From positions 1 to 50,144 of the forward strand of contig NZ_NFHG01000021.1 in assembly GCF_002159265.1 (NCBI RefSeq): DNA of 50,144 nucleotides, written 5' to 3'. Positions 33,831 through 42,538 of this stretch are shown here, one piece after another. The first letter of the stretch is position 1. Each line of letters starts with the position of its first letter. The translations under genes were made by a program, and so were the position numbers. The stretch is from Flavonifractor sp. An82. Lineage in GTDB: Bacteria; Bacillota; Clostridia; Oscillospirales; Oscillospiraceae. The notes under the pieces are model-generated. The model searched no databases. It worked only from the letters and a program-made list of their open reading frames with translations, and was not told where the DNA came from.

Positions 33831-35015
33831 ATGAAATTTACAATAGGAACAGTATCTAACTCGTTTGATTTATCTGAAGACCTGAAGTTGATTAAAAGTT
33901 CCATTCTTTATGCCGACGAAATAGAATTAATTGGAATGGCAGAATATGCATTATATCACTATATTCCAAAGTACCTTTTCAACGCAAAGGACTTGGATGT
34001 AATGATTCCAATGTTGAGAACATTTCTGCAGTCTATAAAGTTCAATGAAAGCGAGGAGCTATTAGAACAATTAGATTATATTGATGCACAAATTAAGACC
34101 TATACATCACGTTTCAAAAAGAGAAAGTATCGCTCGAGGCAAGAGATACTTGCTCAAATGCAATTAAGAAATTTTGAAGCCCAATGCAGAGAACAACTCG
34201 CAAGTAGTATACAAGAGCTTTACATTCACCCAAGTTCACAAGAAATAAAGGACCTCTTAGATCAGCAGATCGTCTCCGTTTATGACTATGGATTTGAGGG
34301 GTTTGATGTCAATGAACTGTGCGGGGGATATTTTGCGAATTTGATGAATGCTATGTACAATGGAACGGCATACCCTCTTTTTGATAGCACAAGTAGTAAC
34401 TTGATTGATTCCGTTATTAAAACGAAATTATTAGATATTGGTAAACTGGATAATAAAGTTTTACGGCACGCTGGAGTTGCTTCGAAAATACTTATGACAT
34501 TACCAACATTAGCATCTGCATCGATAGATGAATTGATTTCGTTAAGAAAAGAAAATCAACTTCCTCTTACAAATTTTCGTAAAGCAATCTATGATTTTTC
34601 AGACCGGATTCAATCGCTTCCTTGGGATGAGAATTTTCAATATGACTGCTTGCAGTTATATAATACTCAGGTTGTACCGCAGTTACAGGAAATCAACGAA
34701 ATTTTAACGCAAACAAGCGTATTAAAGAATTTAGGAAAACAGGCTTTAGCTGACGAGGAGCTGAGGAAAAAAGCCGGATATGCTGCTGCGGGTTTAACGA
34801 CGGCAATCACGACCTCAACAGACCTGTTTGGCGTTTTTAATTCCATAAAGGCCTTTATTCTTGTTGCTGGGATAGCTGCAATCTCCAAGGAAGCAGTAAC
34901 GGGGTTCCTCAAGATTGCAGACCTATACAATAAGGCACGAACCGAGGCAACAGAAAAGACAGACGCCGCAAGGAAAAATGTGATGTATTATTATTATCTC
35001 GCATCAAAGATTTGA
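33831..35015 (+). CDS. Unknown protein inserted in the BREX operon
   Basis: A 394-aa protein that I do not recognise. It is mostly helical and acidic (ILYADEIELIGMAEYALYHYIPKYLF near the start, several coiled-coil-like stretches) and ends with one or two hydrophobic segments (GLTTAITTSTDLFGVFNSIKAFILVAGIAAIS, about 328-362), followed by a basic tail. Membrane attachment with a large cytosolic part is plausible. The DNA is markedly more AT-rich than brxC and pglX on either side. Type 1 BREX loci often carry such cargo between core genes; this one may be a separate abortive or accessory function. It lies 26 bp after brxC and 25 bp before pglX. Confidence 0.75.
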   Translation: MKFTIGTVSNSFDLSEDLKLIKSSILYADEIELIGMAEYALYHYIPKYLFNAKDLDVMIPMLRTFLQSIKFNESEELLEQLDYIDAQIKTYTSRFKKRKYRSRQEILAQMQLRNFEAQCREQLASSIQELYIHPSSQEIKDLLDQQIVSVYDYGFEGFDVNELCGGYFANLMNAMYNGTAYPLFDSTSSNLIDSVIKTKLLDIGKLDNKVLRHAGVASKILMTLPTLASASIDELISLRKENQLPLTNFRKAIYDFSDRIQSLPWDENFQYDCLQLYNTQVVPQLQEINEILTQTSVLKNLGKQALADEELRKKAGYAAAGLTTAITTSTDLFGVFNSIKAFILVAGIAAISKEAVTGFLKIADLYNKARTEATEKTDAARKNVMYYYYLASKI

Positions 35016-35040
35016 TTTTTAAGGGGGAAGGAATGAGCCA

Positions 35041-37134
35041 ATGAACAAAACAGCAATTAAAAACTTTGCAATCTGGGCGCGGAATAAGCTGATTGCCGAT
35101 ATTCAGTACCGCGCCGGATTGATGGGAATTACGGCACAGGGCATCAAAAATGCCCTTCCCCAGTCCACTCCGACGATGGAATTCTACGACATCGGCACTG
35201 CTGAACCGTACTCCATCACCGGCAATGCGATTCAGCAGCGGCAGAAGCTGGTGGAGATCATCCGCCAGAAGGAGTGGGACAGCGATTATTCCACCGCCTA
35301 CAAATACATTCTGGAAGAGGTGGCCTACACCTGGTTCAACCGGCTCATTGCTATCCGTTTCATGGAGGTCAACGACTACCTTCCTTCCCGCATCCGGGTT
35401 CTGTCTTCCGAGAGCGGTAAGCTGGAGCCCGATCTGGTCACGACCCCCTTTGATGCAGATCTGGACTTCACCCCCGCCGAGGAAGCGACCATCCAGCGGC
35501 TGAAGACTGACAATGCATTGGACGAGCTATTCCGGCTGCTCTTCATCAAGCAGTGCAACGCCCTGAACGAGATTCTTCCCGCCCTCTTTGAGAAGACCAG
35601 CGATTATACCGAGCTGTTGCTGAACCTCTCAGTGGTGGATCAGGACGGCGTGGTCTATCACCTCATCCACGATATTGACGAAGACGATTTCAACATCGAA
35701 AAGGGCGGTCAGGTGGAGATCATCGGCTGGCTGTACCAGTATTACAACACCGAGCCGAAGAATGCCGCCTTTGCCAAGAATGGCAAGATTACCAAGGATG
35801 AAATCCCTGCCGTAACCCAGTTGTTCACCCCGGACTGGATCGTCCGCTACATGGTGCAGAACAGCTTAGGCCGTCTCTTCATCGACAAGCGTAAGAGCGA
35901 AGGTATCTTTGCTGATGGGCGTAGTCTGGATGAGATGACTTGGGATGAGGCAGAGGAAACGCGGATTGCTACCGAAAAGCAGCTTGCCGAGCAGATGGAG
36001 TGGAAATACTATCTGCCCGAAGCTGCGCAGACAAAGGAAGTGCGGGAACAGCTCGATAAAATTCAGCAACAGAGTGAGTACAAAGATGTGCGGGACATCA
36101 AGGTCATCGACCCCTGCATGGGCAGCGGCCACATTTTGGTCTATGCCTTCGATGTGCTGATGCAGATGTATGAAGATGCCGGATACAGCCAACGGGATGC
36201 AGCCAAGAGCATCCTCGAAAACAACCTCTACGGCCTCGATATTGATGACCGTGCCTATCAGCTGGCCTATTTTGCCGTGATGATGAAGGCGCGGCAGTAC
36301 AACCGCCGCATTCTGAACGGTGAAATAGCCTGCCATGTCTATGCCATTCAGGAGAGTAACAACATCAACCGCGCCCACCTGAAATATCTCGGTGCGGGCA
36401 TGGATGATCTGGAGGTCAACACGGCCCGTGTGCAGTTGGAAGGTCTGCTGGACACCCTGCAGGATGCCAAAGAGTATGGCTCTATCCTCAAGGTGGAGAG
36501 CTACAACTGGGAACTGCTGCGTCGTTTTGTGTCCGCTGCGGATGCCGGGACGCAGATAACTATGGATAGCACGGGCTTGGAAGTGACGGAGGAGCAGCTG
36601 ATGACTCTCATCAGCATCGTGGAAACAATGACGAGGAAGTACGATGCAGTAGTCACTAATCCGCCATATATGGGTTCTGCTGGCATGGAGGCGAAACTTT
36701 CTGGCTATGTGAAAAAGCACTATCCTGATAGCAAAAGCGATATGAGCACTGTGTGCATGGAAAAGGCCATGACGATGTGCAAATCAAGCGGCTATGTGGC
36801 GATGATTAACATTCCTGTATGGATGTTTTTAACATCGTATACCAAACTAAGAAAAGAACTCTTATCTCTTAAAACAATAAGCTCGATGCTTCACTTGGGG
36901 CGTGGGGTGTTTGGAGCCGATTTTGGCACGACAGCATTTGTTATCAGAAATGAGCGCATTTTTTCGTTCAAGGGCGTTTATCGAAGACTGTTTGACAAGC
37001 CAAGTTTAGTAGATAACGAAGCCGCAAAGCAAAAGCTCTTTTTTAGTGACAAAAAATGGTTTTTTGCAATACAAGAGTCCTTTATGGAGATTACTGATAC
37101 ACCAATTGTCTATTGGCTAAATGATGCTAGTTAA
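35041..37134 (+). CDS. pglX: BREX methyltransferase PglX, N-terminal part
   Basis: A 697-aa frame with the N-terminal and catalytic parts of PglX. It starts [30 protein letters not shown]. It contains [20 protein letters not shown], the SAM-binding [22 protein letters not shown] near 357, and the catalytic NPPYMGS near 540 of N6-adenine methyltransferases. It ends [10 protein letters not shown] and then stops. PglX normally continues with a target-recognition region and a C-terminal helical part; the latter is found in another frame from 37121. PglX methylates the BREX site in host DNA and takes part in phage exclusion. Without the recognition region the fragment is unlikely to be specific. 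Confidence 0.85.
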   Translation: MNKTAIKNFAIWARNKLIADIQYRAGLMGITAQGIKNALPQSTPTMEFYDIGTAEPYSITGNAIQQRQKLVEIIRQKEWDSDYSTAYKYILEEVAYTWFNRLIAIRFMEVNDYLPSRIRVLSSESGKLEPDLVTTPFDADLDFTPAEEATIQRLKTDNALDELFRLLFIKQCNALNEILPALFEKTSDYTELLLNLSVVDQDGVVYHLIHDIDEDDFNIEKGGQVEIIGWLYQYYNTEPKNAAFAKNGKITKDEIPAVTQLFTPDWIVRYMVQNSLGRLFIDKRKSEGIFADGRSLDEMTWDEAEETRIATEKQLAEQMEWKYYLPEAAQTKEVREQLDKIQQQSEYKDVRDIKVIDPCMGSGHILVYAFDVLMQMYEDAGYSQRDAAKSILENNLYGLDIDDRAYQLAYFAVMMKARQYNRRILNGEIACHVYAIQESNNINRAHLKYLGAGMDDLEVNTARVQLEGLLDTLQDAKEYGSILKVESYNWELLRRFVSAADAGTQITMDSTGLEVTEEQLMTLISIVETMTRKYDAVVTNPPYMGSAGMEAKLSGYVKKHYPDSKSDMSTVCMEKAMTMCKSSGYVAMINIPVWMFLTSYTKLRKELLSLKTISSMLHLGRGVFGADFGTTAFVIRNERIFSFKGVYRRLFDKPSLVDNEAAKQKLFFSDKKWFFAIQESFMEITDTPIVYWLNDAS

Positions 37135-38317
37135 GGACTGTATCTCTATTTCTAAGCACGACTGGGACTCCTTTGAAACCTCTTGGGATTTCAAGCGGCA
37201 TCCATTATTGAACTATGGTATATCAATTTATAGTGGGCTCGGTGATGGAGCAAATCCGCCTACATCATATTTTGCGGTTGAAAAAAATGAAACAACCTTC
37301 AAAATTCATGAGAAAGATATGCCGAAAGCATATACGATTCAATCTGCGTTTGAAATGTGGGAAACAGTTTGTAATAAACATTTCAACCAGCTGAAAGCCA
37401 ACGAGGAAGAGCTGAACCGCATCTTTATCGACATCTACGCCCTCCAAGATGAGCTGACCCCTGAGGTGGCGGATAAGGATATTACCGTCCATCGCATTTA
37501 CAATACCAAGGACAATGTACCTGAGAGCATGAAGGGCAGCAACTATATCCGCACCAAGCGGGATGAGATCGTCTCTCTGCTTTCCTACGCCGTGGGCTGC
37601 ATGTTTGGCCGCTATTCGTTGGATACCGAGGGGCTGGTCTATGCGGGTGGGAACTGGGATGAGAGCAAATACAATACCTTTTTGCCGGACGCAGATGGCA
37701 TTCTGCCCATCACCGACGAAGAGTATCTGGAGGACGATATTGTTACCCGTTTGTGCAGCTGGCTGAAGGTAGTTTATGGAGAAGATACCCTGGAAGAAAA
37801 TCTGGACTTCATTGCCAAAGCCCTCAGTGGCAGAGGAAACAGTAGCCGGGAGATTATCCGTAATTATTTTCTCAAAGATTTCTTCAAAGACCACTGCAAG
37901 ATCTATCAGAAACGGCCTATTTACTGGCAGTTCGACAGTGGAAAGCAGAACGGCTTCAAGGCGCTGATTTACCTCCACCGCTACACGCCGGACACCATCG
38001 GCAACCTTCGCGTAGACTACCTCCACAAGATGCAGCGGGTCTATGAGTCGGAGATTGGCCGTATGCAGGACATGATCGACCACAGCACCAATACCCGTGA
38101 AGTGGCTGCCGCCAGCAAGCGGAAGGAAAAACTCCAGAAACAGCTCAAGGAGTGCCGTGATTACGATGAGATGATCGCCCACCTGGCCCTGAGCCGTATC
38201 GAACTGGACTTGGACGATGGTGTGAAGGTCAATTACCGCAAGATACAGACCGCAGCTGACGGCAAGCTCTATGAGGTCCTGGTAGATTCCAAGAGCATCA
38301 TGGCAAAAGAAAAATAA
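37121..38317 (+). pseudogene. pglX: PglX C-terminal part in another frame
   Basis: A 398-aa frame overlapping the previous one by 14 bp. It begins [27 protein letters not shown], which in intact PglX follows the target-recognition region, and continues with [38 protein letters not shown], the conserved end domain. The frame opens only just before its ATG, and no ribosome binding site precedes it. The lengths of the two parts together with the motif order suggest roughly 150-200 residues are missing between them. Read as a pseudogene half, unless reinitiation makes a separate subunit. Confidence 0.75.
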
Positions 38318-38370
38318 GCAGGCGATTTTACTCTCTGGTGTATCTGAAAGAATCGGATAGGCTACAATAA

Positions 38371-38376
38371 TATAAT
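38371..38376 (+). promoter_or_regulatory. Possible internal promoter -10 before the ATPase pair
   Basis: TATAAT at 38371-38376 lies in the 97-bp gap between pglX and the ATPase gene; no good -35 is visible. A separate promoter would fit an inserted cassette. Confidence 0.35.
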
Positions 38377-38414
38377 GTGAAAACTCTAATCTGGATGAAA
38401 GGAAGGAATCAACA

Positions 38415-39449
38415 ATGGGTTTTAGGCTCCAAGCGGTTAAAATGCAAAACTACGGAAATATTCCGCTATTTAAGTGCTCTGATTTTGCCAACATTAACCT
38501 TATCATTGGCGAAAATGCAACAGGCAAAACCTTTTTGCTGAAAGCGCTGTATTCTGCTATCCGCTCTATGGAGGATTACAAGCGCGGAGACGATGTTCGC
38601 TCCATGAATGAGATTCTGGCCGAAAAGCTGCGCTGGACATTTCAGGTTGATAAGTTGGGCGATATTGTGAACCGCTCCACAAGTGAGTCTTTGCGCTTCA
38701 AATTAAAAACGGACCATCCCCAGAACTGCCTTGAGTATCAGTTTTCCCAAAGCACTACTACAAAGGTTGTCAATGTGACTGCGCCAGAGGCTCAAAAAGA
38801 GGGAAATTCTATCTTTATCCCGGCAAAAGAAGTCCTTTCGCTTTTTTCTGTTATTCTGAAGTCGCGAGAGGTGGATAAGTCTTTTGGGTTTGATGACACC
38901 TATTATGATCTGGTAAAAGCGCTCCGAATCGCCCCCTCCAAGGGAAAAAATTTCACCGCTTTCTCAAAAGCGCGAAAAGAACTGAGTGCTGTTATCAATG
39001 GAAAAGTAGACTATGATGACAATAGCGGCAAGTGGTACTATAAAAATGATGCCAACCAGAAGTTCTCTATTGGCGCAACATCAGAAGGCGTCAAGAAGAT
39101 TTCAATTATGGACCGTTTGCTGGGCAACGGCTATGTAAACAAGGAATCCGTGCTTTTTATCGATGAATTGGAATCTGCCCTGCACCCAGATGCAATTTGT
39201 GATTTTCTCGATATGATTTCTTACATTTCTCACGAAATGGGAATTCAGGTGTTTATTTCTACTCATTCGTATTTTGTAATTAAAAAACTGTATTTGATTG
39301 CATTAAAATATCCTGACGAAGTAGCCTGCATCTCTCTCGCCAAGGGGAAAGAGCCTCAAATTTGTAATCTCAGCGATGGAATGCCGGAAAACTCTATCAT
39401 TCAAGCATCGATCGACCTTTATAAGCAAGAAGTTACAGAGGTGCTGTGA
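38415..39449 (+). CDS. AAA15/OLD-like ATPase (BREX cargo)
   Basis: A 344-aa SMC/ABC-like ATPase of the AAA_15/AAA_21 type. NINLIIGENATGKTFLLKALYSAIRSME near residue 28 is Walker A (GENATGKT), and VLFIDELESALHPDAICDFLDMISYISHEMGIQVFISTHSYFVIKK near 245-290 gives Walker B and the D-loop/H-loop. Such ATPases are sensors in two-gene defence systems, paired with a nuclease or TOPRIM effector. AGGAAGG precedes the start. Its stop overlaps the next start (TGATG). It interrupts the usual pglX-pglZ order and is AT-rich, so it is probably inserted cargo. Confidence 0.85.
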   Translation: MGFRLQAVKMQNYGNIPLFKCSDFANINLIIGENATGKTFLLKALYSAIRSMEDYKRGDDVRSMNEILAEKLRWTFQVDKLGDIVNRSTSESLRFKLKTDHPQNCLEYQFSQSTTTKVVNVTAPEAQKEGNSIFIPAKEVLSLFSVILKSREVDKSFGFDDTYYDLVKALRIAPSKGKNFTAFSKARKELSAVINGKVDYDDNSGKWYYKNDANQKFSIGATSEGVKKISIMDRLLGNGYVNKESVLFIDELESALHPDAICDFLDMISYISHEMGIQVFISTHSYFVIKKLYLIALKYPDEVACISLAKGKEPQICNLSDGMPENSIIQASIDLYKQEVTEVL

Positions 39450-39982
39450 TGGGAGTGATTATAGAGGAATCGGGGCTTCGATTTGGCGAATATTATGAGA
39501 ATCAAGTTTTCCAAATTGAAAAAAGTCCGCAATATACAAAGAGTCTGCGAGACAATGGTATAAAAACTTGCGAATTTATTCTGCGTAAGGGCAAAAAACT
39601 TTATTTCTTTGAAGCGAAACAATCATGTCCAAAGCAGATTATGAAGGATATTCCGGATAAAGATGAAAAGAAAAAACAGTATGATGAGTTCATAGAAGAA
39701 ATTGTTTTGAAAATGCGCCATTCTCTTTCTCTCTATGGAAATATCCTTCTAAAGCGGCAGCCACAAGACAACGTTCCCGAGAAACTGGCAAATCCGGATT
39801 TGTCTAATTCCCTCATCTATCTGATATTGGTCATCAATCCACCGGAAGGAGAATGGATGCCGGAACCGGAGCTTCAAGACGACTTGCGGCTACATTTGAA
39901 AGATGAGATGAGAATCTGGGGAATAGAATCTCTGTTTGTAATCACCCCACAGCAAGCCAGAAAGAAACAGTTTATTATCTGA
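39449..39982 (+). CDS. Putative nuclease partner of the ATPase
   Basis: A 177-aa protein with no exact family I can name. EFILRKGKKLYFFEAKQSC near residues 45-63 resembles the last part of a PD-(D/E)XK nuclease core (beta strand, then E-x-K), with a preceding acidic segment at RFGEYYENQ and an Asp-rich stretch after it. The protein is short, so the fold would be minimal. Start ATG 39449 overlaps the ATPase stop by one base, so the two are translationally coupled. The pair recalls ATPase-plus-effector systems, but the partner lacks the DUF4435/TOPRIM features of the PARIS effector. Nuclease activity is inference from one motif. Confidence 0.6.
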   Translation: MGVIIEESGLRFGEYYENQVFQIEKSPQYTKSLRDNGIKTCEFILRKGKKLYFFEAKQSCPKQIMKDIPDKDEKKKQYDEFIEEIVLKMRHSLSLYGNILLKRQPQDNVPEKLANPDLSNSLIYLILVINPPEGEWMPEPELQDDLRLHLKDEMRIWGIESLFVITPQQARKKQFII

Positions 39983-39993
39983 GGGACTAAAAT

Positions 39994-42510
39994 ATGGCAG
40001 GATTAAGTTTAACTCAAATCATAAACAGGCTCAATGAGGAGTTCACCGGGGATACCCGTAAACTGGTTTTCTGGTACGATGACAACGGCGAGTTCGTAGA
40101 GGATATGCAGAATGTGATGCTGGACAATGCCAAAGTCTACTTCTTGCAACCGGACAACCAGTTTGCCACTAAACTCTTTCTGGAGCGGACTGACACAACA
40201 ACCAATTATCTGATCTATGCACCCTTCCCGAAGCCCGATGTCCGGGATAATCATTTGGAAGACACCTTGTTGTACTCCAAACGCTTCTTCGCAGACCGTG
40301 CTTCGCTGCTTTCTGTGGACTTGGGTATTGATGAAAAGTACAAGCCAATTATCGAAAAATACATAAAGTTCTTTGCCAGCAAGGAGCGGACGCAGCGTTT
40401 CTACGATCTGGAGATCGAGAACTTCAACGAGGAAAACATCATCACCGGCCTTCTGTCGGCTATTTGCCGCACCCGGACTTGCTCTTTCGAGGAAGTTATC
40501 AGGGTCATGCTGACGGACAATACGCTGGAAGACAATAAATTCCTGATTGAGATTGAGAAGTACGGGCTTTTGAGCGACTTCTGGAAGTTGTGTGAGCAGC
40601 ACTTCGGATATGCGGATGTGAAACCCACGCTGGAAAAGCTGGTTGTGACCATGTTTGTTACTTATACAGCTAAGTATGTGCCATCCGAGCTTCCGAAGCC
40701 GTGGAAAGTATTTTCCTCCTACAAGGCCGGTAACATCATTGCCTTCATGGATAACCTGATGAACAACATTCTATACCGCAGCCGGTACGATGAACTGTCT
40801 GCTCATGTTGCGGAAAGGCTAAACGCACAGACGGTTTTCTCCGACTATCCGTCGGAGGATTTGGTGAGCTGCGATACCTTTGCTGTCATTGACCAGATCC
40901 TCATAAAATGGCTTGTGGAGCGGCTGTTGGCCGAGGACACCGGTGCAAAGCTGGATGAGCTGACCATCCCCCAGCTTTGTGAGAAGAGAAGCAAGATGCA
41001 CTTCGGGGAAAAGGCCGGAAGCCGATATCAGATGCTCAGCAGCGCATACCAGATGATTCAGGCCGGAAATTACCACTGCCCGGACAGCTTCAAGGACATC
41101 CTGCGGCAGTATCGGGAGACAGACTCCGGGCTCGACTACGAGTACCGCCGTTTCTACTCCGCCTATGACCAGATCGAGGACACCACGGCCTTTGAGCCGC
41201 TGCGCGACTTCGTGGAGAACATCTACACCAACGAGTATCTGGAGACGCTACTGCCCAAGTGGAATAGCGCCATGCAGGAGCCGAATGTTTTCATGCAGCT
41301 GCCCTTGCAGCGGGACTTCTACGACCGGAATCTCAAGAATGCCAAGGAACGCACTGTGGTGATTATCTCGGATGCCATGCGCTATGAAGTGGGCAAGGAA
41401 CTGTTTTGCAGAATGCAGGACGATCCCAAGTGCTCGGCAAAGCTGGAAGTGCAGCTGAGTGTACTGCCCTCCTATACTCGCCTTGGTATGGCGGCACTGC
41501 TCCCACACGCCGAGCTGACTATGACCGATGACTTCAAGGTGCTGGTAGACGGTTTGCCCTGCGATAACCTCTCAGAGCGGGAAGCCGTCCTGCAAAAGTA
41601 CAACAGCGACGCGGTTTGTGTACAGTTTGACAGCATCAAGTCGCTGAAAATTGCGGAGCTGCGCAGCATCTTTACCGGCAAACAGGTGGTCTATATCTAC
41701 CACAACCAGATCGACGCAAGAGGCGACAAGCCGAACACCGAGGATGAGGTGTTTGTGGCTTGCAGTGAGGCAGTTTCGGAGATTATTGACCTGATCCGAC
41801 GCATCTCCACCAGTGCCAATACATACCGCTTCATCGTCACAGCGGATCACGGTTTTATCTATAAGCGGGACAAGGTGGCCGAGAGCGACAAGATCGGCGG
41901 CATCAAAAGTAAGACCGCTTTTGCCAACCGCCGCTTTGTGGTTGCATCAGAGCCGATTTCCGGGGATGGTATTGCCAGCATAAGCATGGGAACGATCCTG
42001 CGCAGCGCAGACACCAAATGGGTGTCTTTTCCCATCAGCGACGATGTATTCAAGGTAGCTGGTGGCGGTCAGAACTATGTCCACGGTGGCTCTTCCCCGC
42101 AGGAAATGTTGGTGCCGGTGCTTGACATCAAGATGGAACGCGGACACATGGAGACCCGTAACGCCGGAATTGCGCTGGTGAGCATGGTACGCAAGATCAC
42201 CAACAAGATTACTATTCTGGACTTCATCCAGTCCGAGCCGGTCAGCGATATAGTGAAGTCAGCGACCTACCGCTTATTCTTCCTCTCCGAAGACAACGAG
42301 CGCATTTCCAACGAGAACACCTACATTGCGGATAGCCGGGATCAGGACGCACAGAAGCGAATTTCCCGTATGAAGTTCCAGTTCAAAGACAAAAAGTACG
42401 ACAAGGACAAGCAGTATTTCTTTGTCGTGTGCGACGATGCAACAGGGCTTGAAGTGTTCCGTCATCCTGTCATCATGGACTTGGCGTTTGCCGATGATTA
42501 CGGGTTTTGA
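39994..42510 (+). CDS. pglZ: BREX alkaline phosphatase-like protein PglZ
   Basis: An 838-aa PglZ. The C-terminal half is a PglZ-type phosphatase domain: VVIISDAMRYEVGKEL near 458 (the metal-binding and nucleophile region) and RFIVTADHGFIYKRD near 615 (metal-binding Asp-His). The N-terminal half starts with ITQIINRLNEEFTGDTRKLVFWYDDNGEF, as in type A BREX PglZ. PglZ is an essential core protein of BREX, required for both methylation and phage exclusion. It looks complete. It is 11 bp from the putative nuclease and 28 bp from brxL. Confidence 0.92.
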   Translation: MAGLSLTQIINRLNEEFTGDTRKLVFWYDDNGEFVEDMQNVMLDNAKVYFLQPDNQFATKLFLERTDTTTNYLIYAPFPKPDVRDNHLEDTLLYSKRFFADRASLLSVDLGIDEKYKPIIEKYIKFFASKERTQRFYDLEIENFNEENIITGLLSAICRTRTCSFEEVIRVMLTDNTLEDNKFLIEIEKYGLLSDFWKLCEQHFGYADVKPTLEKLVVTMFVTYTAKYVPSELPKPWKVFSSYKAGNIIAFMDNLMNNILYRSRYDELSAHVAERLNAQTVFSDYPSEDLVSCDTFAVIDQILIKWLVERLLAEDTGAKLDELTIPQLCEKRSKMHFGEKAGSRYQMLSSAYQMIQAGNYHCPDSFKDILRQYRETDSGLDYEYRRFYSAYDQIEDTTAFEPLRDFVENIYTNEYLETLLPKWNSAMQEPNVFMQLPLQRDFYDRNLKNAKERTVVIISDAMRYEVGKELFCRMQDDPKCSAKLEVQLSVLPSYTRLGMAALLPHAELTMTDDFKVLVDGLPCDNLSEREAVLQKYNSDAVCVQFDSIKSLKIAELRSIFTGKQVVYIYHNQIDARGDKPNTEDEVFVACSEAVSEIIDLIRRISTSANTYRFIVTADHGFIYKRDKVAESDKIGGIKSKTAFANRRFVVASEPISGDGIASISMGTILRSADTKWVSFPISDDVFKVAGGGQNYVHGGSSPQEMLVPVLDIKMERGHMETRNAGIALVSMVRKITNKITILDFIQSEPVSDIVKSATYRLFFLSEDNERISNENTYIADSRDQDAQKRISRMKFQFKDKKYDKDKQYFFVVCDDATGLEVFRHPVIMDLAFADDYGF

Positions 42511-42538
42511 GAAAAGAACATAACGGGGGGTGGTATCA

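Noticed and set aside
38415-39982. PARIS (AriA/AriB)
   Set aside because: The ATPase fits, but the second protein is short and has an E-x-K nuclease-like motif rather than the DUF4435/TOPRIM features of AriB.
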